Origin: Sindora glabra
Taxonomy: Eukaryota > Streptophyta > Magnoliopsida > Fabales > Fabaceae
Assembly (NCBI GenBank): GCA_020226215.1
Contig: CM035227.1
Span: 108,421,732-108,485,731, forward strand
Direction: 5' to 3'
DNA: 64,000 nucleotides
Below are positions 33,401 to 46,800 of the stretch, in pieces (position 1 is the stretch's first letter; each line of letters starts with the position of its first letter). The notes under the pieces are model-generated. The model ran no database searches and had not been told where the DNA came from. It was given only the letters and a program-made list of their open reading frames with translations. The translations under genes were made by a program, and so were the position numbers.

Positions 33401-36400
33401 ATTTTGCTTAGATTATAGGAGATCACATGCGTGCAATTGTGTACCTCATCTCTGATGGGGTTGTCCCATCGAATATTGGGAGAGGTTATGTTGTTCGGAG
33501 GCTTATTAGAAGGGCTGTTCGTACTGGCAGGTTGCTAGGTATAAAGGGTGATGGTAGGGGAAACCCTGGAGGAGCATTTTTGCCTGCCATTGCTGAGAAA
33601 GTAGTGGAATTAAGCACCCATATAGATGCCGATTTGAAGCACAGAGCATCCCATATCCTTCAGGAATTGAAGAGAGAAGAGCTGCGATTTGTGCAGACAC
33701 TGGAGAGAGGAGAAAAGTTACTGGAGGAGAAGCTTTCTGATGCTTTATCAAGTGCTGGAAAGAATGGGACTGTACCTTACTTGTCTGGAGCAGATGTATT
33801 CCTCTTGTATGATACTTATGGATTTCCAGTGGAAATAACAAAAGAAGTGGCTGAAGAACGTGGTGTGAGTATTGATATAAATGGTTTTGATATTGAGATG
33901 GAGAAGCAACGGCGTCAATCTCAGGCTGCACACAATACTGTCAAGCTTGAAGTTGGAAAAGGGGCAGATATTGCACAAAATCTTCCTGACACTGAATTTA
34001 TTGGATATGATAACCTTTATGCTAGAGCAGTAGTAGAAAGTCTTATGGTGAATGGTGATCCAACAGTACAGGCTAATGAAGGGAGTAATGTGGAAATTTT
34101 TTTGGACAGGACTCCGTTTTATGCTGAATCAGGTGGACAAATAGGAGATAATGGTTTTCTATATATTTCAGAGGGTGAAAATCAACCAAAAGCTATTGTG
34201 GAGATAACAGATGTTCAGAAATCTTTCGGTAACTTATTTGTTCATAGAGGCACAGTTCGAGAGGGTGTTGTAGAGGTTGGCAAGGAAGTAGAAGCAGCAG
34301 TTGATGTAAAACTGAGGCAGCGAGCTAAGGTACATGAACTATAGGCTTGAATTGTCATCCACCAAATTGTTGAATCAATACTTGTTATATTATGCAATGA
34401 AGACAAGTTATTTCATTTACTTATGCTTTTGTTCCAGCTTTCTAATAGTGAGACACACGGATTTTTAATAATTCATGCTTCCCAAGTGCTAATTGCTACT
34501 GCTGTCTGTAAGACTTAAAGATTACCTGCAATTTCACTGGTGCTTTGTAGGTTCATCATACTGCTACTCATTTACTACAAGCTGCACTTAAAAAGGTTAT
34601 TGGTCAGGAGACTTCACAAGCTGGTTCTTTGGTGGCTTTTGATCGTCTCAGGTTTGACTTCAACTTCCATAGACCACTTCTTGACAATGAGCTTGCCGAA
34701 ATTGAAGGGTTAATCAATGGATGGATTGAGGATGCAACGCTTCTTCAAACTAAAGTGATGCCTCTTGACAGTGCAAAAAGAGATGGAGCTATTGCAATGT
34801 TTGGGGAAAAATATGGGGATGAGGTTAGAGTTACCATCATGTTGTAGCCTTTTAATTAGCTTGTCTGTCTTAGAGTCATATTATAAGCATCTTGGTTACA
34901 CGTTTAATGAAGTGTCATTGAGAAAATGTTATATCCTAAATAGTGTCCTGTTGCAAAAACAAAGAAACATTTTAAACTAAGTTTAATTCTATTGGTCCCC
35001 CACCAAGTTATGGTCATTGGTTGTGATCTACTGGGTACGTAATAATACATTTTATCAATTGCAAAAGAATATTTAGACTGTATTGAATATTTTTTGTTTT
35101 CTAGGAACTAGTTATGCAGTATTAATCTAGCTGACATGATTTCTTCTTCATGAAGTGCCTTTGTGATTTCAAATGAAGTTGTTCCATTGCAGGTACGAGT
35201 TGTAGAGGTTCCTGGTGTATCCATGGAGCTTTGCGGAGGCACCCATGTTGGTAATACTTCTGAAATACGTGGTTTTAAGATAATATCAGAGCAGGGTATT
35301 GCATCTGGAATCAGGCGTATAGAAGCTGTTGCTGGTGAAGCTTTCATTGAATATGTCAATGCCAGGGATTTTTATATCAAGCACCTTTGTTCCACCCTCA
35401 AAGTATGGATCTTGGGCTTTAGCAATCCTGCCTGTGTTTTGAGTCTTTTGTTCTAAGCTTTGCGGAGGCACCCATCTTGGGCTTTAGCAATCCTGCCTGT
35501 GTTTTGATCTTGGGCTTTACCATATTTGTCTTCCTGTTTTTCTTTTCTTACTTATGATTGACACAAGACTTGCACTTGGTATTCAGCTTTTTTTCTCTTT
35601 TCAATTTCTCAATATTCTTATGCTGTTTTTAAGAGGGCAAAAACTTAAAAGCCTATTCAATATGCCGGGTCTATCATAGCATTCCTTCCCTTACTGAGGA
35701 ATTTCTTCTAGTGTCTACTGGATTAAGCCCCCAATAATATAGAAATCCTTCCTGCATATGGAGTCACAATTGGTAAACATGAGCAAACTTGTAAACAAGT
35801 CAAATATAGTAAAATACGTGGATATAAGTATAAAATAAAAATACCTGTGGCATTCTTGACATTAACGAGCATCTGTCTCTATTCCTTTCCTTCAAGAACT
35901 TGTATAATAAAATGCACTCTATGCCTTCTACCATTGATTTTGCCTGTAGAATTCCTGTAATAATCAATATTTCCTTATGAAGGTGAAACCTGAAGAAGTG
36001 AGCACAAGAGTGGAAAACCTCTTAGAGGAGTTAAGAGTAACAAGAAATGAAATTTCTGCCTTGCGTGCAAAAGCCGCAGTCTTCAAAGCATCAGTTATTG
36101 CAACGAAAGCATTGATAGTGGGAAATTTAAAACAGTACAGGTAATATTCCACCATTTTTTAGGTGCATTGCCTTAAGTTAGGGGCAAGAGGGTTTTTTTA
36201 ATCATTGGCGTGGACTCTGAACATGAAACATCTTTTTCTATGAGCTAATTCCATTAAAGATTCATGGCATGACCCTCTGAAGGAGAAAAAGAAACGGTGG
36301 CGTGAACTTGCACAAGTTTTATTTCTTGATCTTTAAAAATTTTATTTCAGGGTACTAGTTGAGTGCTTGGATGATGTTGATGCTGATTCACTAAAAAGCG

Positions 36401-36687
36401 CTGCAGAATATTTAATTGAAACACTACCAGATCCAACCGCTGTTGTACTAGGTTCATGTCCAGGTCAAGGGAAGGTAAGTCTTGTGGCCGCTTTCACTCC
36501 AGGGGTTGTTGATCAGGGACTTCAGGCAGGTAAGTTTATAGGACAAATAGCGAAATTATGTGGTGGTGGAGGGGGTGGAAGGCCCAATTTTGCTCAAGCA
36601 GGCGGGAGGAAGCCTGAGAATATGGCGAGTGCCCTTGAGAAGGCCAAATCAGAGCTTGTTGCCATCCTATCTGAAAAGGGGAACTGA
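30483..36687 (+). CDS. EMB86: Alanine--tRNA ligase, chloroplastic/mitochondrial (13 exons, 1000 aa)
   Basis: Charges tRNA-Ala in organelles. Exons: 30483-30618, 31222-31329, 31426-31634, 31742-31920, 32507-32585, 32722-32856, 32949-33098, 33181-33291, 33412-34329, 34551-34823, 35193-35402, 35983-36140, 36351-36687. All introns are GT-AG and the sum is 3003 nt in frame. Residues 1 to about 65 are Ser/Thr/Arg-rich and look like a transit peptide. The class II core follows: motif 1 region (FLTFYASRGHKILPSASLVP), motif 2 (CIRTNDVENVGRTARHHTFF, about 165-185) and motif 3 (GLGLERMAQ, about 321-329). The editing domain carries the zinc-type HHTATHLL (about 677) and CGGTH (about 780). The C-Ala tail has CGGGGGGRPNFAQAGG. 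Length matches dual-targeted plant AlaRS, whose loss is embryo-lethal in Arabidopsis (EMB86). The ATG overlaps a divergent ORF start. Confidence 0.97.
35409..35519 (+). repeat. Intronic micro-duplication carrying a copy of the CGGTH-coding exon segment
   Basis: In the intron after exon 11, a 34-bp segment (ATCTTGGGCTTTAGCAATCC and on) occurs at 35409-35442 and 35474-35507, with a third partial start at 35508. Between the copies, 35456-35475 is an exact 20-bp copy of exon 11 bases 35227-35246 (AGCTTTGCGGAGGCACCCAT), which encode part of the LCGGTH zinc/editing motif. The two pieces share the terminal AT, as expected for a template switch. Confidence 0.9.
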
Positions 36688-36965
36688 GATCAGATACACT
36701 TTGGCAATTTTTGTTAGACCTAAGTGATGACAAGTAATGATTGTTTCTTGTAAGATACCACACAACAACTCACAGGCATGAAAAGCTTAAAGACAGACCT
36801 TTCCTTACCCTTTTTTATGCATAAATGTTTCAAAATATAGTAGAACATGTACAGTATTGATTGTCCATATGATTTGGTTTACACGCTGATGTCAAATTGT
36901 AATTTCGGTGCATTTAAAATTAGGTGCGAGACATTTGTAGTACTGCATAAAAGTCAGTTTTTCCA

Positions 36966-36971
36966 AATAAA
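36966..36971 (+). terminator. Poly(A) signal of the alanyl-tRNA synthetase gene
   Basis: AATAAA, about 280 nt after the stop codon. It is the first canonical hexamer downstream of the stop. Confidence 0.5.
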
Positions 36972-38716
36972 GGACAGTTACAGTCATAACATTTCTTGCT
37001 TTCCGGGCTGTATGCCTCAATTATGGTGATGAAGAAGCCTGTGAAATTGGGACCCCACGGTACTGAAGTAGTCTGATGGTGATTACTGATGAGGGAGTGA
37101 GCAATTGGTCGGTTATTTAGCGGAAGGCTGGTGAAACAGTTTCCAAGAGAACTTCATTCTTCTATTAATATTGAGTTGTCATTGAAATTCACCATAACAT
37201 TGAGGACATATTATTAACGTCAAGATAACTTTTTGGAGATGGTTATATTGAGGTGATAATATATTGATGTATTATTAAATTTGATTGTTGATTTATTATA
37301 TAATGTATGAAATTTAACTTTTTTAAAAAATAAGTTCAATATACAATAAAATTTAATGATATATTAATACATTATTGTATCAGTGGTGTATTATAATTTT
37401 TTTTAAAATTTTCTAGTTGGAGAACCATATTCATTTTGACAAAGCAACGACAAAACAATACTGAAACTCAAATACAAATGGAAGTGAAAAAGGGACATAA
37501 CATCCCCGTAAAAAGCGTAGTACTATCAAGCAAGCATAGCTTAGCTAATAGTTGAGAAGGTGAAACAGAATCGAGATCGGTTCTAGACTCCGAAGTGGTA
37601 ATGTTCCAGGAAATGGTAAAAAGCAAAAATAGGTTCGTTTTTCTTGGGTTGATCACTTCGGTTCTAGTCCACCCAATTTATTCATGAAAATTTGTTTCTC
37701 AACTCAAACTCTGCTGTCTTGGTCCCTATCTCAAGCAACGCATAGCTGAGCGAATACTTGACCAATCAATTGGAACACGTGCTAATGATAGGAGCTATGA
37801 TATTATATAATATGGTCGCAAATAATAGTTTTAAGTGTGCATGAAGCTAGCTCTGAATTATGAACCGCAAAAAGTAGGATTCCGGTGTATCAACATCAAT
37901 TTGATTGAGGATCTTTCTGGGAGAAAATATGATTTATAAAAAGAAATCAGAAAGAAATTTGTATTAGAACATAAAAATTCTCACAGGAAAGCTTCATATT
38001 AAATTAAAAATATATTATATAATGATATAATTGGGATAAAAATAAGATGCTTGCGATTGTTTTTTTTAGATAATTAATCTCCAACGTATGAACTGGTTTG
38101 AAAACACCCATAACCATGGAAACAATTAGTTCTTTGGTTTAATATCTTTCACACGCCATTTACTATGACAAATGACTGCCACGCCGATACATGGGACACA
38201 GAAGCGCAAAGTGAAATCAGGTACAGAGCAGCCGTATACAGATGATTGCCATTTTCTGTAGTTATGCTGTGTGCTGTGACCCTCCAACAACTTAAAAGAA
38301 AGCCTCCGCGTTACTTCCATTTGTTTGAGTAAAAAATATCTTTTATAAAAATATAACGTTATTTACTTTGGTAAAAAATATCTTCTTTTAGAATATAATT
38401 ATAAATTATTAAAATAATAAAAAAATATTTTATATATTTTATATTAGAATATAAAAATTTAATGAAAAATAATTTCTTTTTCTTAAAAAAGTTATTTTTT
38501 ATGTTATCATAATTTTTAAGTATTATTTTTTTAGTAATAAAGTATGAAAATAATATATTATTTCATTATTTATATAATAACATATGAGATTTTCTAACAA
38601 AAATATTTCTAAAAAAATAAATAATTTCGGTTATTAAAAAATAATGAAAAATAAATTTAAATGTTTGAGGTTAAATATAAAGAATTTTGTATGTGATAAC
38701 TTTTTAAAAAAATTAT

Positions 38717-38942
38717 GGGTATGTTTGGATTTTTTTATTTTTATATTTTTAAAAGCTGTTCTTAAAAATTATTTTTGAATTGAAAGAAAAGAAACAATAG
38801 ATGGTGTTTATTGTTGTAAATAAGAAAACATTCATTTAATTATAAAATTAATATTCAAAATAAAAAAATTATTTTTTATTTTTAATTTATATATTTAAAA
38901 AATAATTTTCAAAAATAAATTATCAAACAAATTTTATTTTTT
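38717..38942. mobile_element. MITE family A, copy 3 (inverted)
   Basis: Starts GGGTATGTTTGGATTTTTTT, then TTATTTTTATATTTTTAAAA and TTATTTTTGAATTGAA. This matches the reverse complement of the right half of the copy at 53410-53687. It continues through ATTTAATTATAAAATTAATA. The right end is eroded. Confidence 0.6.
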
Positions 38943-41154
38943 TCCTACTATTATACTTCTGTTCGTTCGATTTATATATAAAAAATTCAAAAAAAAAAAA
39001 AGGAAGAAGTCATGTTTGTCGTTTGTTCTTTTCCCTTCCGGTTATATGTAGGGTACGTTCTCTGCCAATGGGCCATATGCATACAGCTTGTTAAAAGACA
39101 GCTGGATACAACCAGGGTCTTGAATTGACGATGCCTCCCCAGCTTGCTCGGTTGCTCTTTGAGTTTCCTTTGGCCTAAAGCGACACATTGTACTGCAATG
39201 ATGATATTTTCCTCATTTCCATGTAGCCAGCTACTTCTATTTTTTCAATGTTCGTAATGTTACCGGATTTGGACTGCAGTCATTTATAAACCAAATACCA
39301 GATAAACAGATGATGCCTGCATCGATCCATCTTTGTTCTTCGGTTAACCATTACAAAAAATTTATCAATTATGATAAATAAGATTTTTTTTTTTAATAAT
39401 AGGCTTAGTAATTTGTTTAATATATGTATATATATATAAGATGACAGAGATAATAACTTTGGAATAGAAATTTTCTTCTTTTAAGTTGTGTGAAACATGA
39501 TAGATACAATGTCAATTCATAAATAGATATCAGGCTTGCGTAGGGAAAAGAAAATAATACAAAATAAATCAATAAATAATGTAAAATAAATGTTAATTAA
39601 GCAATTATTCTTAGGAGTAAAAAATAAATGCTTAGGAGTTATAATTATTCTTATGAGTTAAATTGGCATATTCTAAAAAATTCTGGAAGCAATTATACTA
39701 TACTTAGGTTAGAGAAAAATTCCCACTCCTTTTATTTTTTATTTGCCTTATATTTTTATTTATTTCTCCAAATATGAACCTCCGTCATTTTACCTAGTGT
39801 TGAAACCTTGAGTAGCACTATAACTTTATTAACATATAGGATAGGGTTTGAACAAAATAAATTAAATTTAATAAAATCAACATTTTTCAAATTCCTATAC
39901 TTTAGATAAATTATGATCTTCAAAGTTAATTTTTCTTCGTGTTCTTCATTGCGATGGCACTAAGGTGGATTGCTGATTAAAGTGACACGTTTTGATTGGC
40001 TGACCTGATGACATATATCGAATGATATGATAATTGTGGTGCTGATGTGGACTGTTGGTCAGGCTATATATTAATACATGCATGACAGCTGGGTTGCTGA
40101 CATGGACTAGTGATTGGGTGCTATCCGTTGAAACTAAATTTTGTGTCTTTGGTCGAGATCCAGTTCCTGTTCCGATGGTAACCAATGCCTGACGCTTGGT
40201 TAATCTAAAGGCTGGTGGGCCAAGATTTTGTCTTAATCATGTGAGATCTAATATAGGAAAGTGCTGCGACACAATGCCTGTTTATAAGTCTGGGTTAGGA
40301 AAAGAAAATATTATGAAATAAATACAATGGCTAATTACATGTTTGAATTTTGGTGGAAAATAATATAAAATAAATGAACAATTATTAATGGAAATCAAAT
40401 ATAAATGCTAATCAATTATTTTAAAAATAATCATGTCATCGAATAGTTAAGAACTTTTGAATTTAGGTCATTGTATCTATAAATTTATAATTTTTTACTA
40501 CAAAATTTTAGGTTCAAATTGAAAATAAATTTTCTAAAGATATCGACAAGAGTAGCTTTTCTCCCACGTGATATGTTTTAGTTTTATTTACTCTCCTAAC
40601 TGAGACAGATCATCCCATTTGAGAGAAAAAAGATGGTCATGACTATTTGATACAAATATGCATAAGTGTATTAGTGTAGATGACCAAGAAAAAGGTTATA
40701 ATGTCATGAGTAAGGAAAAAAAGAATCAAATCTCAATATCTATTTTTTTTTCTTATTTTTTTTTTAGTGATTTAGGCAAGATTAACAAGATCTCATTTGG
40801 TAGGCAAGGGCAAGCATCTGGGTAGGCCCATGTTCTCACTTTGCAAGTGGGACATTAGTTGCGAGACATTGTTGTTATCTTGCCACTTACTCTTTAACAG
40901 GCAATCTTCACCTTGACTTTCTCGCCTATCACTCAAAGCTCCTTTCCTTTCTATCTCCACTAACCAAACGCATACCCGCAACCATCCTTAATGAGAAAGG
41001 TCGAATGCACTGTCACATATCCGCTTGTTCTATCCAGTCTGTGTACGGAGCAGATTGTGTTGGGAGAACTCTCTTAATATTAAATTTGATGCGGTTTAAA
41101 TTTGGATTAGTCAATGATTTAATGAAACTTGTTGAATACCGAATGACTAGACAA

Positions 41155-41445
41155 AAAAAAAATATTCATTTCGATTTTTATTTTTTAAAATTTTTTTATT
41201 TTTATTTATTATTTCAAAGTTTTAATAAAATATTAAATATATATGTTAATTTTATCATTTTTTATTAATAACTATTTTATTATTCTACACTCTCAATCTA
41301 CTTGTATTTATCACATAATATTTTTATATTTTTAATTATCTTAAATTTTGTGAGTAAAGAATATTTATAAAAAAATTATAAAAAATAAATAAATTAAATT
41401 ATTTTTAATATTTATAAAATCAATTAGCTGTAACAAATAATAAGA
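41155..41445. repeat. MITE-like element, family C copy 2
   Basis: Shares with 3427-3770 the interior phrases AGTTTTAATAAAATATTAAA and TTTATAAAATCAATTAGCTG. The end AACAAATAATAAGAAG recurs at about 62809 as AACAAATAATAAGGGAGAG, suggesting a third family relative there. Confidence 0.4.
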
Positions 41446-44400
41446 AGTGGATGAGGTATATTAGATGACATAATACAATTTCTCCATGGTATTTTATTTA
41501 GTCTTTTTAGATAAATGTATAAAAATTTAAAGTTAAATGCTAACAATAGCCCTAGGGCTATTATTAAGCTTCAAATACACATCTCTAACTAATTATATTG
41601 AATATTTTATTTTTTATAAAATAATATATTAACTATTTTATTAAAATAGAAATAAAATATTTAATTTTATTAATTGATGATATGTATTTAATGCTTCACA
41701 ACAATCCGGAACTGTTGTTGGCATTTTCCAAATTTAAAATATTATTAAATAATTTTACTTATTTAAAACATTCTATATATTTTTATTTATTAAAACCTAA
41801 TTTAGTTTGCGTAGTTGTCCAGGATAATAAATAGTCTAAATTTTGGAAAAAAATGAGTTATATTTTACTAATTTATTCATTCGCAAAACACAATTATATA
41901 TAAAATTGTTTGATACTTATTAGAATAATAATTAATAAAAGTATAATTTAAAAAATAAAACAAACACATTCTTAATTTTCTAAAAATACACAAATAGAAA
42001 AAAGAAATCTTTCTAAAACAACTGATTAAAAAATTAAAAAGTAATTAAAATGAGATAATATGGATAGAATTAGAATAAATTTAATACATTTTTAATTTCT
42101 TAAAATAATTTACAAGAAAGAATAAAAACTATCTAAAACGACGAGCAAAAATTAATAGAGGGAAAGTAAAACAAGATGAAACAAAACCAGGAGGAGTTTT
42201 ATGTAATTTACTAAAATGGAAAAATAGGAAAAGTGGTTGGATGTGGTTGGATATACGCTGGTTTCATGTTCATATCCCTCCAGAAAAGCCCTGAAAGTGA
42301 AACATGAAATGCTACAGCTGTTGATGCTCTTTTTGTCATGTTAACTGCTATCATTAAGTTAACTAGGATTAGGATTGACAAATGTGTTTCTCTGTCTTTG
42401 TAAAACCTCAAAAAGCAGAAAGTTGCATGAGTTCGCACTCATAACCATTAGAACTGATGGCAAGTCCGACAGAAACTCCATAGTTCCTACCCCCTTCTCT
42501 TCCTTATCATATGATCTGCAAGAATTTGATTTTTCATTTTTCCTTTGATAATTTTTCTATCATATCAAACAGATTGACAGTAAAATTTCAAACGATGTTT
42601 GGCAGCAGCCCTTGTTAATCAGACGTGGTGTTTTAAATGGTTATCATGTGAGTATTTTGCAAAATTTCCACCAGGGGATTGCAACATCTTTTGTTGTTAT
42701 ATTTTCTAAATATTATTTTATTTTTTAAATTATAAAACAAGAATATTTTGATTATGCTTTATGCATATTAAAAAAATTATATAGATGTTTATTTATTGTA
42801 ATTTTTTTAATAAATCTTATTTGTTTACGATATTTTCTAAAAAACTTTAGAAAATTTTAAAAATTTGTGTGATTTAATATATTTTTTAGGAGAAAATGAT
42901 AAAAATTTTCCCTCTCAATTTTGAAGCAATTAAATTTTGCATTTTCTAAATTTAGAAATTTAAACTTGAAGCTTTAAACCATAGAAAATCTTCCAATTCA
43001 CAAATCACTCAATTAATTATTTTATATAATTAATTGATATTTTTATATTATATATTAGTTGTGACATTCACTACTTCTATTATGACAAGTGTTATTTTTA
43101 TAATTTTTCACATGTTAATTTATCAATTTTTTAATCAAAAAGTCAATTTATCATTTCTTTTACAACTAAAAGATAAATTATGAAAAAAAAATAATTTTCT
43201 TATATTTATTAGTCATCAATAATAAGTAATAAATGTAAAGTTACTGATTGCTTCATTTATTTATCCTTTTAATATTAAATTAATTTTTAATAAAATTTTA
43301 TTTTTCTCTCTATTTTCAATTATTTAAAAGCCATCATTTTATAGAAATGAGAGAATTTTCATTTTTATTTTTAATATCTAAAAATTTATAACTATCTAAT
43401 TGTTTTATTCTTATAAAAATTATCTTATTCTCATAAAAAAGTTATCAAATTATATTTAAGTTTTATTTCTTTTCTCTTTCCACCTTCAATCACTTCAAAG
43501 TTTATCATCAATATTAATAGGTATTCTTTCTTACTATTTTTAACTTTTTTGCAGTTGTTTAAATCAAAATTCCTATCATATGAATTTCTTTCTATAACTT
43601 CTTTTACTTATTTTTTTATATTATTACTATTGTAGTTTAATTATCCTTTTTTTTAGTTATAAATACTTTATTTCATTGTATTTCTTCTTTTTGAGAAAAA
43701 AATTATAAATAAATAAATTCTCATTAACTTAATGGGTTCTTAATATCTAAAACAATAAAAGCATATATTTTTTATATAATTTATATAATTTATTTCATTA
43801 AGTAAAATTTTTAATTATTTTATATTATTTAATAAAAAAGTATAATTTTAAAGGAAATTATGGAATGAGGGAAATTGTGATGTGAACATATGAATTATCA
43901 ATTATAAAATTTATAAATTTTTAGTTGACAATATATATATATATATATGAATAGGTAATTTTTTATTATCTTAGATTTATATGAAAATATAAAGATTAAC
44001 AAATGCAACTTTTTCTATTTTCGAATTTGAAAGCAATTTTATCTTTATCTTTATCTTTATCTAATTTGATTTAAAAATTTTCTATTTTTTATCTTTATTT
44101 GATTTGATTAAATTATTTTTTGCCTTATCTTTATCTCATCTTACATTTAATTTAAAATTTGCAAAATTTTTATTTATAATATACTTTCTCTTTATTTTTA
44201 TTTAATAAAATCACCATTTGGTTCTCTTTACTTTTATAAATAAATGACCAATTCTATTTGTATCTATCTATCAAAAATATTTGCACTAAATATTTCAATA
44301 GTTTACCTTCAGTAGATTCTCATTATGGTAATTGTAAATTTTATTTTTTCATTCAATAATATAATTAATTATTTCTTTTTTCATTATGTTCCTACATAAT

Positions 44401-44744
44401 TATATTACTTCTTTTACCTTTTTTATTTCTCTATATCTTTAATATATTTTTCTTAAATTTTGACTAAGGGGTAGATCAATTTTTCTTCTAAAGATTAATT
44501 AATTGCTACACAATTTTTATTTATTTACTATTTTATATTTTTAATTATATTCTAATGAAATTTTATTATAAGGCAGCTTTTAGAAAATATTAAGAAAATA
44601 CTAAAGTGAATTGGTCATTAGTATTTTAAGAAAAAAGTTATTCCTCTCTTTTATATGAATTAAAAAATATAAAACATTTGATATTAAAACATTGAATTTT
44701 AATCAATATATATGTTGTAATTTGTGAATTTTAATGAGTTGTCT

Positions 44745-45470
44745 ATAATATAAAATTATTATTATCAAAAGTTTGTTTTTGTTTTATGCTACAACATGGC
44801 AAATAAAAAATATATTATTATCACAAAAAATTTATTCTTATTATAAATTATGTTATTAAATATTAATATTAATGATAATAATTATTTTAAAAAATTATAT
44901 TTAATTAATGTAATATTTAAATTTAAAATTAATTTTTATTAAAATAAATTCAAAATTAATTATCTACCCGAATGTAGAGCTAACTCTTTTTCTCCCTTAA
45001 TTTTTTTTAATTTTTATTTTATTAGATGCCTTCTCTTTCAAATATCTTAGAATTATAGAGATGAATTGTTTTTCTTATTGGTTATATATTAATCAATTTT
45101 TTTTATCAAATCCATTTTATAAATAATTAATATACAATTATAATATTAAATTATTAAAATAAATATTATTTCATAATATAAAATTATTATTTTTAGATTT
45201 TATTTTATTTTATTTCATTTAATATTATTTATAAATAATTAATATATAATTATAATATTATATTTTTAAAATAAATATTCATCTGTAATATAAAATTACT
45301 ATTTTAAGAATTTATTTCATGCTGTAATGTGATAAATAAAAAATATATTATCATTTAAAAAAATCTATTATTATTATAGATTATATTATTAAATATTAAT
45401 TAATAATAATTATATTAAAAAATAATATCTAGTGAATGTAATATTCAAATTTAACATTAATTACCTATTG
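44745..45470. repeat. Old direct repeat, about 540-bp spacing
   Basis: TATAATATAAAATTATTATT at about 44745 and TGTAATATAAAATTACTATT at about 45285 start two collinear copies. Both contain TTTATGCT.(C)AA...G.(C)AAATAAAAAATATATTAT, then TTATTAAATATTAAT and AATGTAATATT(T/C)AAATTTAA. The interval also holds a smaller repeat: AAATAATTAATATA(C/T)AATTA at about 45121, 45231 and 45561. Confidence 0.6.
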
Positions 45471-46419
45471 AAATTTAAATGTTGGGTAAAATTAATAAAG
45501 ATATCACTTTTTTTAGAACTGTTACTTATATATTAATTAAATTTTTATCTAATTCTCTTTATAAATAATTAATATATAATTATAATATTATATTATTAAA
45601 ATAAACATTTATTAGTTTTTGAAATCTGAGCCACATCACTAAACATTGTCCTTGAGAATTATTCCGGCTACATAGACATTCTCCAAGATAGAATTTTTTA
45701 TGTTTTTAAAAATTTGTGCAAAAACAATCTTTAACCATGTATTATCTTGTGCTCAAGGGGAATCGAAAAATTTCAACTAAGTTATGCTCAACTTAGCCCA
45801 TTTTTTGGTACACGTGATTCTACTTCTTTCCTTTACTCTTTTATTAGTCCAATAACCTATCTTATTATATACACTCATGATTCTCTTAGTTTGAGAATGT
45901 GAAACTTAGTTCTTTTGAAATACTCTTCTTTTTAGTTCTACATGTAACAATGATATTATAATCCTTGTTTGAAAATTTTATCAAATATCATATAATTATA
46001 TAAAATGATTAATTAAATAATTCAAAGTTTTTGTATAGTTTAAAACTCTAAATTTAAATTTCTAAAGGTAGTGAGAGCAAAATCTTACCGCATCAAAATT
46101 TAAGGAAACTTTTATTTACAATTTCTCTAAAAAAAATATAGAAAGTTATAACTCCATCAATATAATTTAAATCACAAAATTAAAAAAATAATTTATATAA
46201 AATTAAAACAGTTGAAAAATATTAAAAAAATTACAATAAATATACATCTATATAAAATTTTTAATATTATGTTTTGTAATAAAAAAAAAAGTAAAAATAC
46301 TTTAACAAATGGTAAAACGGAAGGAACCTCCTTGGTTAAAAAAATTCAAAAAAAATTCCAGAGGAAAAAAAATACACTTGATAGCCATTTGAAAGATCAA
46401 GTGGCATTTTAGTAACGTG

Positions 46420-46470
46420 GGCTGCAGCCCTGAAGCCCTGGCTACTGGCGAGGGGCCGAGGGCTGTAGCC
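46420..46470. repeat. GC-rich hairpin-forming inverted repeat
   Basis: GGCTGCAGCCCT (46420-46431) pairs with AGGGCTGTAGCC (46459-46470) at 11 of 12 positions across a 27-nt loop. This is an isolated GC-rich island in AT-rich DNA, 750 bp upstream of the expansin-like gene. Confidence 0.65.
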
Positions 46471-46579
46471 AAATATCATCTTAAAATTTTATATGTAATG
46501 AAATTCAATTTTTTTTATATGAAATAAACTCAGTAAATAAAAAAAAAGAGGACTGAATTCTTAGATAAATATAATGAAG

Positions 46580-46800
46580 TTGGTGTGGATTGGTTTTATT
46601 GGTAATTAGACTCCGGATAAGATTATTATATCTTTTTCTAGTTATTGGTTTGAATCTCCTCATTTCATTTGGTGGATAACACTCCTTAGGAAGATCCTGT
46701 GGCGTTCAGGTATTAGATGAGTTGTTGTCTTTCAATTTAATTGAGTTGGTAACCCAGTATACTATTGATATTATCTTTTAACTCAATTGAACTTGCTAAT
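46580..46800 (+). repeat. Possible SINE-like sequence
   Basis: GTGTGGATTGGTTTTATTGG resembles a Pol III A-box region. TTGGTTTGAATCTCCTC about 50 bp later is close to a B-box. An AT-rich tail follows. No target duplication was found. Confidence 0.3.

Noticed and set aside
33506..33978. Antisense frames of 141 and 76 codons inside AlaRS exon 9
   Set aside because: Shadow frames of a strongly conserved sense exon.
37468..37656. Minus-strand 62-codon frame downstream of AlaRS
   Set aside because: Slightly GC-richer patch but no motif or splice context; could be untranslated sequence of an unseen transcript at most.
39946..40981. GC-richer patches with short minus-strand frames and a possible TTTGGTA/TTTGGTTAG inverted pair at 40795-40972
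   Set aside because: Inverted similarity is too short, the frames carry no recognisable motif, and no element borders were found.
42211..42438. 75-codon minus-strand frame with a hydrophobic stretch
   Set aside because: No family recognised, no start context or exon partner; AT-rich DNA on both sides.
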